DNA of 64,000 nucleotides from Ottelia alismoides (Eukaryota; Streptophyta; Magnoliopsida; Alismatales; Hydrocharitaceae), in the NCBI GenBank assembly GCA_037367405.1, contig JAZKJV010002626.1:186001-250000 (forward strand). Reading direction: 5' to 3'. The notes beneath the pieces are model-generated. The model searched no databases. It was not told the DNA's origin and saw only the letters and a program-made list of their open reading frames with translations. Shown here in pieces: positions 34,196-44,990 of the stretch. Position numbers and translations under genes: made by a program. Position 1 is the first letter of the stretch, and each line of letters begins with the position of its first letter.

Positions 34196-37100
34196 TGATC
34201 AGCGAAAAACCGAGCGACTAAGGTAAAGGTGCTAAATAGGTCGTTGCGATCTCGGTCACTCAGATGCACTTGATCAAGAAAAATTGAACCACTAATGAAA
34301 ATAAAATCGATCAATACACGAATAGCGGTCCTGCTATGGGTTTGACCTGGTATAGCACCCAGGGTCGAACTCAAGGAGCACGGGTTGGCCGAGAGGCCTA
34401 CGAAGTAGTCAAAATAAAAGGAGAAAATCTTTTTAGTGGTTTTTAATTTGTTTTATATTTTTTTTGGATTTTTAAGTAATTAGGAAAATAAAGAAAAAAC
34501 AAGGAAAAGCACACTTCAACAATTTATTCAAAGCATCAAAAATCGACCAAAAATTGGAATAAAAATATTTTTATGTATTTTATATTTTGTAGTGTTTTTG
34601 GCGAATTTTTGAGAATTTTCTGATGCTTATTTTATTTTCTAAAAAGCAAAAAATGAAGCAAACAGTGGGTACTGTCCAGTCGAGCCAAAAAGCCCTAGAT
34701 AAAATATCTAAGGGCTTAAAATGGCCTGGAGGTAATTTTCCTGTAAAGATGATAAAACAAGGAAAATTTAGGTACCAATTTTATTGTTTTTGGATTTTTA
34801 ATTTATTCACTAGAATTTTTATGGGGTTTTAAGTGTTTTTAAGTTTTTAGTGGTTTTCTGCAGTGAAAAATAGCCAAAATTGGCTAGAAAATCAAACTAA
34901 GCAAGGCAAACAGTAGCTAATTTTTGTGGAATTTTTAAGAGAGTTTTAATTTTTTTTGTGATTTTTCAAGTTAGACAGTAGCAAAAATGAAGGTTTTTGA
35001 ATTTTTTAAAATATCAAACGAAATCAAAAAATGTCCTAAAAAATCCATAAAAATTTTACACCATGGCAGGAGCCATGTGTCCAATTTTCGTTGGATTTGG
35101 AGGTGATTTGCTATTTTATTCAAGAATAAAGAAGGGGCACTGTGCACAGGGACCAAAGTGCAAATACCCAAAGTTCTGGGGGGTCTGGTGCAATTTTCCC
35201 AGTAAAACACACGCCACGCGCGTGCCTGGGGCACTCAAGGACCCAAATGTGATAAAAATAAGTCCCGAGGACTTATTGGTAACAAGTACCAAAAGTCCAG
35301 GGGCTTATCTGCAAAATACCCAAAATATAACGCACATGTGGAAATAAATCACGCACAGGGGTATAAATGCAAATAAGTAAAAGATTTCATTCATTCAATA
35401 ACATCCAGAACTACAGGGGTCTCTATTGCAAATAAACCAAAATATCACGTGTCGATGCACGTGTCCACAACTGGCAGGGGTATAAGTGCAAATACGATAA
35501 AAAGAAGGGTCCACAGTGCAATTTTCACAAAAACTAAACAACTACACTACGTATTTACAGGACTACAAACTAAATGGAGAAAGTAAAAGGGGTCTAAGGA
35601 CAATTTACCCCTTATTTAATGTCGAAGGCTGGATGTGCGCCACGTCGACGAGCTGACGGTGGAGAGAAGCGGGCGCTCAAACTCTGGAATGCAGGCCTGA
35701 TCGGACGGTCAAGGGCCCTCCACGTGGAGATCGAACGGTCACGGTGCTTTGGAAGCCAAGCCCTTGGTGTATCGATGGAGGAGGAGAGGGCACGTGGCAG
35801 ATCCGACGGACGAGGCATGCTGGTGCCTCTTCCTCCTAGCGGATGGTCAAGATCTGTCCTCGAAATGATCTGACGGTGATGCCACGCCTAGGAGGAACGG
35901 CTCAGATGACAACTGGGGCGCTGGGGATGATCGGACGACGATGGAGGATGCTGGAAGAACAAGTCCTCGACGAGACTCGCCGGGCTCGTGCGTGTGCGGT
36001 GCTCCTCCTTGGAGCCCTCTGAAGGTCGGAGAAGAATCGTGGAAGGCTCCCGCGTCTGCCGGTGGGCTCCGATGATCGAGCCGAGCTCCGAGGAGCTCGA
36101 TCGAGGTCGACGGAGCTGGGTCTCCTGGCTGGATGGCGAAGGGCCTCAGATGGCCCTCGTTTTGACCTGAAAAGCGAACCAGAAGATTCACGGGTCGAGG
36201 GCAAATTGCCTCGACCCGGTTAGGCGAAGTGGGGGTGATGGATGTGTCAGGATGGCGAGCTCCGGCGAACGTGGTGGACGGAGGAGCTTGGTTCCCAGCT
36301 CCTGTGCGAGCTGGGTTGGGCGAATGGGTGAAGAAGGTGCGTCGGGAGGAGGCGGACGTAATGGACGATTCCGATGATCGAAATGGGTGACGGAGTGGTC
36401 GGAATCAAAGAAAAGCGGCGGCGGAGCGATTTGGGCGTAAACTGAAATTAAAGGAAAAGATAGGCTATCAGAGCTACCTGGGTGATCGGAGAGACTGGGG
36501 AGGAGCTGCTGAAGCTCCTGGTCATTGCCTCGAGGATCGTCTCGCTCCGAGGCTCGAAGCTCACGCTAGTGGCGGAGCTACGGCGGCTGGGCTCGCCGGA
36601 TCGATGGCGAAGCTCCCTCTCCTTGCTTCGACAGGCTCGAACGCGAGCTGTCACTCTCACGGTTGCTCTGGAGCTCACAGGAGGAGGAAACAACTAGCCA
36701 AAGATGGTGAAAATTGGTGGCGGAGCTCGCTTATGTACGCTGGAGGGGTCCGGCTAAGACTGGCTCGGGTAGGTCGATGAGGAGCGCGGATCCCAAGGTG
36801 TGTGCCCGGTGAGGATATCGGATGTGGGAGGATCAAAACAGAGCCGGGGTTTGGTGAAATAGTGATCGGGTCGAGCGGGTAGAAATTCGAGAAATCGGGT
36901 CCACGACCCAGATCCGCGGGAGGTGGTCCTGGGGGGGGGGTAGTTGACCGGGCGGTCAACATCCCCAAGACCCAATGGGAATGGGCCACGTGGCTGAGTT
37001 TTGAAATGGAAATTAAGGGTAGCTAGGGCCCGAATTTGCAAAAACTCAAAACACAAAATATTTTTATTTTATTTTTTTTTCTATTTTTTAGTGATTTTTA

Positions 37101-37928
37101 ATTAATTTTTGGAAATAAAAATAAGGTATATACAAAGTATGTACTATATAGGTATATGTACACAATTAGGGTTTTAGATTTTTTTGATTTTTAATTATTA
37201 TTTTTGTGCAATTTTATCCCTATTTTATATTTTATTTATTTATAGAATAAAATAAGGAATAAAAAGGTATTTTTATTTTATTTTTATTATTTATGTACAC
37301 AGGTAAAATAAATATATATATACATCTATATACATGGTATATCTACAATGTATTTTTGTATTTTTAATTTTGCTATTTTTATTTTGCTTTTGTTTTAATT
37401 GTTTTTATTTTATGTATTTACAATATATAACATAGAATATTTACAAAAAGTTTGGAAATTAATTTTATTTATTTATAAGGTTAAATAAATATGGAAGAGT
37501 GGTTTATATACATGGTGGAAAGAGTATTTTTGTTCTTTTTGATTTTTTTGTCTTTTTCTTTTGTTTTTATACTTCTAAATATATATACAAGTATTTACAA
37601 GTATATTTTTGGTGAGGAAAATATCTTTATTTTATTTACATAAATATTTACACACATGAGCCCCTATCTCCCTCTACTTTGGCTTTTATGCGGTCAGGCC
37701 CATGCTGAGCCCTCCCTTGGGTTAGGTTGCTCAATATTTATTCTAAATATTTCCCTCTTTTCTTTTTAATCTTTATTCTTTTATTTTTGCACAAAAACAT
37801 GCTAATTATAGGTTTTTACACAATGCATGCTTTTGGTAATTAATTGTATTTACACATATCTACATGTATTTGCAAAGGTTTTTGTAGCTAAAATATAAGA
37901 ATAAAGAGTGATGAATGAGTATTCATCA
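34196..37928 (-). repeat. LTR D (3' LTR of the Athila-like element)
   Basis: About 3733 bp. The plus strand starts TGATCAGCGAAAAACCGAGC and ends TGATGAATGAGTATTCATCA. It contains the U5-side motif (34362-34380), TGCAAAT-type periodic units (35080-35610), a GC-rich block (35630-36990) and an AT-rich block. It differs from LTR E by few substitutions, by G-run length and by 18 bases (about 36469-36486) present here and absent from E. Open frames inside are shadows. Confidence 0.92.
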
Positions 37929-37943
37929 CCCCCTATACTTAAC
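37929..37943 (-). other. Polypurine tract of the Athila-like element
   Basis: Complement of CCCCCTATACTTAAC, i.e. GTTAAGTATAGGGGG, immediately before LTR start TGATGAATAC. Confidence 0.85.
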
Positions 37944-39995
37944 TTTGCTTGTCCCTTAGCAAACACTTATTTGAAAAAGAAGTGAAAAAGAAAGAAAGAA
38001 AAAGAAAAAGAGGGGAATGTACATGGATCAAGGTTGAATATTAAACTTTCCTTCATTAAATTGAAATATGGAGCTCGATCAGATCTTTGGATTATTAATG
38101 TGTCGGAACCTTATTTAGACTTAAGCTTAAAACTCAATAGCCTCTCAGTTCCACCAATCTATGGGCAAGACTCCTCAATAAACCAGACCAGAACAAGTCT
38201 ACATACACAAACTCTAATGACCATGAATCTTTCCATGCAGTGTAAGTGATATGTGGCTCCCCACCTCAGAAGTAACAAAGAAACAACCTCCGTCAACCTG
38301 GTAACTCTAATGCCTCGGTCTAGCAACTCTTTCCTCGAGAAGCGGGGTATTCCCTTCTAAGTTCAAGTGCAACCGGCTCAAGAAGAGGGGGAAGAAGTAT
38401 AGACTTTTGGAAGCTCAGCCAGTGTAGCTAAGTCTCCCACTGCAAGCTTCATGAGATGTGACATGGATACCATAAGCTTTTGCTTTATTTGACTATATAC
38501 ACTCTGGTGGGGTTATTAAATTTTCAATCCGACCCACTACTTTTTTGGAGTTCTTTTTGCATTTTGCGATTTTTTTTCAAGGACTTCTATACAACATATC
38601 TACATGGTGCAGCATATATACAAGAAATTTTCCTCTTGAGCCAGTAGACTATCCCTCTTTTGAAGCTTTATTGCAACCCACAGCTTCTGTCTTTAGCCTT
38701 CATCACCACTAGACCAAGTTGAGACGCACTTCCTTCACTAGAAGAAGAAGAGAGGTTCCGCCTAGAAGTACTACCCTCATATGCTACCCCAAGCCAAAGG
38801 AATCTGCCTCCTCACCACCTCATCCGTGGAGAGCCATGTGTAAAGTGCTGGTGCAAGTCAAGCCATTGTCTCTAAGAGTCATGCGTGTGTTGTTAAGTGC
38901 TCTACTTAGGCTCATCAAGATGACATATGCTCATAGCCTAGTGGACTCAAAGAATTAAGTCCTTGTGGACCTGAAAAGCCTTAACCCTAAGCCCTATAAG
39001 GTTCCTCTTAAAGTTAGGTGGATTAAGATCTTATTCAAGCTCCATTTCTCAATTTAATTCCAGGCTTAGTTTAAATGTCAACTCATCCAGGAAAAACTAT
39101 ATACATATGTACACAAGATGCTTATTTACACAAATTTTACAATCGTGCAAAATTTTTGAAAAATGTTTTGAAATCATGGATGAATGATGCATGAGGTGCA
39201 AGTTTTGCAAAAAGATCTTTACACATATTTACACAAGATTTTTGCAAACTTTTGATTTTCAAAACATTTTAGAAAAATTTTGTACTATATGCATAATTTT
39301 GATACAAAAATATTTACACAAGCTTTACACAAAAGATTTTTGAAATCATTTACAAAAATACTTTGTACACTAGCTCTGTATGTGCATGCTAAAAGAAGTT
39401 TATGTACATGAAAAAAATTTTAATTTTTGTGATTTTTAGCCATTTTATTTATTAACACACTCACACAAAGTACGAGTTATGGCTAAAGTATATATGAAAT
39501 ATATACACCCCCCTATACTTAGCTCGAACGATGTCCTCAGAGTGATCAAGAGCGATGAAGAAGACATAACTCGTGCTTAGTAAAAGGGAAGTGAAAAGGA
39601 ATGGCTGAGTACAGAAACGAATGAATGAATAGAATGAGAGGAACTCGGTGGTTTCCCCCTATACTTAGGATTAACTAATCCTAAGTATAGCAAGCTGTAC
39701 ATGAAGGGAAATCCGAGTGAAGAAGATACAGAGTCTGCCCCCCTATACTTAGGGTAAAATATCCCAAAGTATAGGCAGCAAAACAGGAGCAGAAAGAATG
39801 AAAAGAATACCCGCAGATCCTACATCCCCCCTATACTTAGGGTAAAGTACACCCTAAGTATAGCATAATCATAAGATGAGAAAAGGGATGTGGGACTAAA
39901 GAATAGAATGATATGGACAACTAGATCTATACAGGGCGGAGGAACAGTGAAAATCAGGCGTGAGATGCAAAAGATGTGAGTCAGGAGACCACATC
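37944..39995 (-). other. Non-coding spacer between integrase and 3' LTR (no env-like gene)
   Basis: About 2 kb. Many Athila elements carry an env-like ORF here; none is visible on the minus strand. Plus-strand frames at 38034-38249 and 38719-38958 lack domains. The segment 39507-39865 holds four polypurine-like motifs, three of them with hairpins (separate entry). Confidence 0.75.
39655..39863 (-). repeat. Three hairpins each joined to a polypurine-tract-like motif
   Basis: On the plus strand, CCCCCTATACTTAGGATTA-AC-TAATCCTAAGTATAG (39655-39690), CCCCCCTATACTTAGGG..CCCAAAGTATAG (39736-39772) and CCCCCCTATACTTAGGGT..ACCCTAAGTATAG (39826-39863) each form an 11- to 15-bp inverted repeat that ends in the same TATAGGGGG core as the real polypurine tract. 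A fourth copy without hairpin is at 39508-39520. Confidence 0.9.
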
Positions 39996-40692
39996 TCACG
40001 CAAAATGAATAGGGGCAACAATAACGTCCCGCGACTCATGATCTAGAAATGGCTTGAGCCGCTGGCCGTTCACTCGAAAGGTACTCTCAGAAGACAACTT
40101 GGATATATCAATGCTACCATTGTCGTGTACCTTTCTGACCAAGTAGGGTCCCTTCCATTTGCTCTGCAGCTTCCCTGGAAACAAACGAAGCCTCGCATCA
40201 AACAGCCATACTCTCTGTCCAATCTCAAAATGCTTGTGGCTGATGTGAGAATCATGCCACTCCTTCACTCTCTCCTTATACTGTAGGCTGTTTGAGAAAG
40301 CTGTATCTCTAAGCTCCTCCAGGGCAGCTAACTCTGCCCTCCTCTGGTCTCCTACACCATCTGGATCCATAAGAATATCTGTAACTGCCCAAAGTGACTT
40401 GTGCCTCAGCTCAACAGGTAGATGGCACGACTTGCCATATACGAGGCGAAAGGGAGATGTGCCCAATGGTGTCTTGAAAGAAGTCCTATATGCCCACAAG
40501 AACGAGTCCAAAAGCTATGACCAATCCTTTCGGTCAAGGCGGACGACTTTCTGTAAAATAGTCTTGATCTCCCTATTCGACACCTCGGCTAGACCATTCG
40601 CCTGTGGATGGTAAGGTGTGGCAACACGATGGTCTATACTGAACTCGCTAGCAAGGGCCTTTACCTGGTCGTTGATGAAATGAGACCCCCAT
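39996..40692 (-). pseudogene. Integrase core (3' part) and C-terminal domain
   Basis: After a one-base frame change near 40692 the frame runs to a natural TGA at 39996. It begins with the residues after the second catalytic Asp. The catalytic Glu is within AEVSNREIK, followed by the WAYRTSFKTPLGTSPF and LVYGKSCHLPVEL motifs typical of Ty3/gypsy integrases, then a C-terminal part (VWLFDARLRLFPGKLQSKW, GPYLVRKV, DISK). A TAG at 40515-40517 interrupts it just before the WAYRT motif. No chromodomain follows, consistent with Athila/Tat rather than chromoviruses. The frame-restoring change would be one missing base in the run of G at about 40690. I infer loss of function from the two breaks. Confidence 0.85.
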
Positions 40693-40930
40693 CAGAAATC
40701 AGAACTCGTGGAACCCCGAACCGCATGATGATGTGCTTCCTCAAAAATCTGCAAACTGTCCTCGCATCAGCGGCTCGGGCGGGGATGGCCTCGACCCAAC
40801 GACTAACATAATCAACGGCCAATAGAATGTACTCAAATCCCTGACTCTTGGGGAATGGACCCATGAAATCGATGCCCCATGCGTCAAAAACCTCACAGAA
40901 GTGAATGGGCTGCATCGGCATCATATCACG
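40690..40930 (-). pseudogene. Integrase catalytic core, 5' part
   Basis: The frame contains [20 protein letters not shown] with the first catalytic Asp, then [17 protein letters not shown] and [11 protein letters not shown] with the second catalytic Asp of the DD35E triad. It is separated from the upstream zinc-binding domain by an in-frame TAG (40931-40933). It leaves the frame just after the second Asp because of a single-base change. Same frame as RT and RNase H. Confidence 0.88.
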
Positions 40931-41869
40931 CTATCCACAAGTGCCCATCCTCTGACAGTCAGTACACCTCTTCACGAACTCATCAGAGTCCTTGAAGAGG
41001 GTAGGCCACCACAAGCCGGATTGGAGCACTTTCTGTGCCATTCTCCTCCCAGAATGATGTCCTCCTGCCTCAAGCTTGTGGCAGTAAGTGAGTACGCTAT
41101 GGTGTTCCTCCTGAGGAATACACCGACGCCAGACGCTATCCCCTCCTTCGTGGTAAAGGATGGGATCCTCCCGGTGGTAGGACTTGGCCCTCGCAAGGAA
41201 GGTCTCAAGCCTCTGCCTGGGCCAATCCTGTGGGACTTTCCCAACAACGAGAAAGTTCACAATATCGGCATACCACGGGAGTGAGGCGATAGCAAGGATC
41301 GCCTCATCTGGGAAGGTATCTCGAATAGGATCATTCTGCTCAAACTCCTCAGGCTGCTCTAAACGGGAGAGGTGATCCGCCACCACATTCTTGACTCCAG
41401 GCTTATCCTTGATCTCAATGTCGAACTCCTGGAGTAGAAGGATCCATCTAGTCAGTCTGGCCTTGGCATCCTTCTTTGCCATGAGGTACCTGATGGCGGT
41501 GTGATCTGTGTACAAAGTCACTCTAGATCCAATGATATAAGATCGAAACTTATCCAGGGCAAACACTACGGCTAGCATCTCCTTCTCTGTGATCGTGTAA
41601 TTCCGCTGGGCGGAATCCAATGTGCGTCTAGCGTAGTGGATAGCAAACGGAACTCCATCCCTCCTCTGTCCCAGCACTGCCCCCACGGCAAAATCGGAAG
41701 CATCTGTCATGATCTCAAATGGGAGAGACCAATCAGGCGGCTGGAGGACAGGAGCCTCAATCACACACTGCTGGAGAGTCGAAAAGGACGAGAGACACTT
41801 GTCATCGACAAGGAACTCGGTGTCTTTCGTCAAGAGGTCAGTCAACGGTCGGGCAATCCTGCTGAAATC
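40931..41869 (-). pseudogene. RNase H and integrase zinc-binding domain
   Basis: RNase H of the Ty3/gypsy type: [15 protein letters not shown] (catalytic Asp), [20 protein letters not shown] (catalytic Glu), [11 protein letters not shown] (catalytic Asp), and [15 protein letters not shown] at its end. The integrase HHCC zinc-binding region follows ([11 protein letters not shown]...CTDCQRMG), and the frame then meets TAG at 40931-40933. Upstream it is joined to RT in the same frame across the TAG at 41870-41872. Length and motif order are normal for the family. Confidence 0.9.
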
Positions 41870-43471
41870 CTAAATAAATCTCCTATAAAATCCAACGTGC
41901 CCCAGAAATGACCGTAGCTGCCTCAAATTGGACGGTGGTGCGAGTTTTCTAATGACATCAACCTTGGCCGGATCAACCTCCATGCCCTTGTTGGAGATGA
42001 TGTGGCCAAGCACCGTCCCTTGAGTCACCATGAAGTGACTCTTCTCCCAAGATAGAACCAAATGGTACTCAATACATCGCTGGAGTACTCGATCTAGGCA
42101 GTCAAGACAGGAGTCGAATCCGTCGCCGTAGACCGAGAAATCGTCCATGAAGACCTCCAAACACTCCCCTACCATGTCCGAAAAGATCGACAGCATGCAC
42201 CTCTGAAAAGTCGCAGGGGCATTGCATAGCCCAAATGGCATGCGTCGAAAGGCATATGTACCAAAGGGACAGGTAAAGGTGGTCTTCTCCTGATCCTCAG
42301 GAGCGATGGCCACCTGGTTGTAGCCCGAGTACCCATCCAGGAAGCAATAATGGCTCTTCCCTGCCAGTCTCTCAATAATCTGGTCAATAAAAGGCAGGGG
42401 GAAATGGTCCTTCTTGGTGGCCTGGTTGAGTCTCCTGTAGTCAACGCAGACCCTCCAAGAGGTGGGTACTCGTGTAGCAATCTCCTCTCCCGACTCACTG
42501 ATCACAGTCGTGATGCCCGTCTTCTTGGGCACCACATGCAAGGGGCTAACCCACTTGGAGTCGGAAATGGGATAAATAAAATCTGCACTCCACCATTTTG
42601 ATATTTCCTTCATCACAACCTCTCTCAGGTTGGGGTTCAGTCGCCGCTGGAACTCACGCGATGGCCTCGCCCCTTCCTCGAGATAGATATGGTGGGAGCA
42701 CACTGATGGACTAATCCCATGGAGATCTGCTACGCTCCATCCGATTGCCTTGCGGTTCTTTTCAAGAACCCCCATCAAACGGGATTCCTGCTCTCCAGTC
42801 AGATCGGCGGAGATGATGACTGGGTACATCTCTGGTTCGCCCGCAAGGAACCGATACTTCAGCGAAGTAGGGAGCGACTTCAGCTCTGGACAGCTGGGCG
42901 CTGACAATTCTGGCTTCGGAAGAAAATGTGTCAATGCTGCTAAGTCTGCCAAATCTGCCTGGGAGAAAGAAAGTGAACTCTCGCAAACTGGATCTGGAGA
43001 AGGCTGCTCAACTGTGCTGTCTCTGATCTGCTCTGCATCTACCTCCTCCTCATCTGTAGGCTCAGGTGGACTCAGGTCTGGCATCTGATCAATGCAATCT
43101 GCCCAATCAGACTCTGAATCCGAGGGATCTGCATCAAACAAGGTGGCATCAGTACCACCGTAACACAAGGTGGCCTCAGCACCACCATCACTGAAATCCG
43201 TGTCGCGATCAAGGACCGGCTCTGCTGCCTCCGTGGTATCTTGAACCAAGGCTGTGCTCTCCAGACTCTCCTCTGCTATCATCTCGGCATCAGCTGTATC
43301 TGAAAATGAGAGGATGGCCTGTGCTGCCGGATCTGCCCATGCTGCCTCGTCATCAGTGATCACAAAATCACAGTCCCGGTGGATGTCTGGCTCGGCGTCT
43401 GTCAGCTGCTCTGAATCTGTGCTATCCTCTGAGCGTGCTCTCTCTGGCTCTGTAGTCCTCGACCGTCTCTA
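41870..43471 (-). pseudogene. Reverse transcriptase
   Basis: Ty3/gypsy RT. Motifs in order: an acidic N-terminal linker (with GGAEATL and GGTDATL units), TEEGARPSREFQRRLNP-like segment, WVSPLHVVPKKTG, WRVCVDYRRLN, DHFPLPFIDQIIERLAG, YCFLDGYSGYNQVAI, FRRMPFGLCNAPATFQRCM, and the catalytic VFMDDFSVYG (FMDD in place of YxDD, usual for Athila-type elements). SFLGHVGFYRRFI ends the domain. A TAG at 41870-41872 follows the last motif and interrupts the link to RNase H. Its frame differs by +1 from the protease frame; the change lies between 43471 and 43424. Confidence 0.92.
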
Positions 43472-44990
43472 TTTGTATACTCTCGCCCTCGACGCGAAAG
43501 TATACCTTCTCGCTATCATGATCAGTCACCGCCTTGGCTGTGGCCAAGAACGGACGGCCAAGGATGACGGGGGTATCGGCCACTGAATCAGGGATCTCCA
43601 TGTCCAACACTACAAAGTCCACGGGGAATTTCAGGCCCTGAATCGTGACGATAACGTCTCGCAACAACCCTTTCGGCCTCTTGACAGATCGATCTGCAAA
43701 CTGAAGGACTGTCCTGCTCTGTCTAAGAGTGCCCAACTCGAAGCGGTCGAGAAGGGCTGCCGGGAGAAGGTTGATCGACGATCCGCTATCCAATAGAGTC
43801 CGGTCGAACCTCTGCTCACTAATCTGACATCTGACACACGGTGCCCCTGAATCTGGCCTCTTGGCCGGCAAACAGTTCTGGATCGTGAAACACGTGGCTT
43901 TCGTCAGCACATGAATCTCTGAAGTGTGGTTCCTCCTCCTCCTCCTGACTGTGGTCCTGTCTCTCAAAGATCGCTGAAGAAGGGGGATGTGCTGCAAAGC
44001 CTCCTGGAGGGTCAGCTGGATGTGAAATCTGTCGATCATGCTCTGGCTGAATTCCTCCTGCTCTCTCTTTTTTGGGTCTTTTTCTTTTTTCTTCCCCTTC
44101 CCCATCTGAAGGGCTCTAGGGAAGGGGATCACAGGGTCCTTCTCAGATGAAGGACTAGGAAAAGGCCTAGACGGCTCGACGGCCGGATCTGCACATACAT
44201 CAAGCACCACAGTGGGACCGGAAGAAACTAAACCTTTTCCTTTATTCACAACAGTGTTCTGAGATACATGAGAATGAGGAAAGACAACTGCTCTCTCTAC
44301 AAAAACACCGGTGGCCTCAGTACCACCATGGGCTGGCTCTGCTACTGGACATCTCGCGGCCTCAGTACCGCGGGCTGGCTCGGCTCCTCGGGTGGCATCA
44401 GCACCACCTCCTCGAACTGGTGAAGTGGCGGCCTCAGTACCACCGGTGGAATCAGCATCCTTGGTGGCATCAGTACCACCCTCATCATCATGTGCGGCCT
44501 CAGTACCGCTCTCCTCCTCCTCATCTGGCGCCCTGGGTTGATCCTCGAGTCGTCGCTCAGATGAGGCGCCGCCTGCTGGTGCTCTACCGCTCCTAAGTGT
44601 AACAAAATCAGCATCAAACAGATCTGAAGACATATCATCAAATGGATCACTAGGAGTGGTATGCTCAGTGTCAACTACCTGCTCAGACTTCCTCTTCAGG
44701 CTGTTCAGATTCGGCTCTATCTGTGCAGGGATGGCGGCCTTCCCTCTCATCAGGTCCCGCATCTCCTGGCGGAACTCGTCCATCTCCCGTCTAAATGTAG
44801 CCTGCTGGTCCGTGAGGAGGCGGGCTATGTCATCCAAGGCGGGGCTCTCATGGGAGCCCGACGGGTAGCCTCTCTGGTGCTGAGGCTGCTGGAACTGGTG
44901 CTGCTGGTAAGAGGGGTAGGAGGAAGGATGCTGCTGCTGGTGTGCCTGGTGAGCCTGCTGCTCACGTCTCCAAGAGCTGCTGATAGGGAC
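43422..44990 (-). pseudogene. Gag C-terminal linker and aspartic protease
   Basis: Frame +1 relative to gag. It opens with a Gln/His/Pro-rich segment (HQQQHPSSYPSYQQHQ), then a helical stretch (ARLLTDQQATFRREMDEFRQ), then a low-complexity acidic linker of repeated GGTEA/GGADAT units. A basic segment and the retropepsin-like protease follow: CQISEQRFDRTLLDSGSSINLLP (active-site DSG), VDFVVLDME, TPVILGRPFLATAKAV. It closes at TAG 43422-43424, but the true reading probably moves to the RT frame shortly before that. Only the segment after about 44990 belongs to the element's protein; the open frame upstream to 45188 is out of phase with gag. Confidence 0.85.
44310..44515 (-). repeat. Hairpin-forming coding repeat (GGTEA/GGADAT units)
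   Basis: Plus-strand units GGTGGCCTCAGTACCACC, CGCGGCCTCAGTACCGCG, GGTGGCATCAGCACCACC, GGCGGCCTCAGTACCACC, GGTGGCATCAGTACCACC and GCGGCCTCAGTACCGC are short inverted repeats with a conserved loop. Two further units lie at about 43141-43185 in the RT linker. Confidence 0.85.

Noticed and set aside
35612..36989. Paired open frames on both strands of LTRs D and E (for example minus 35847-36191 and 49881-50225)
   Set aside because: Identical in the two LTRs only because the LTRs are duplicates. Overlapping antisense frames without domains.
37944..39995. An env-like ORF downstream of integrase
   Set aside because: No minus-strand frame of useful length, signal peptide or transmembrane segment. 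The region is non-coding.
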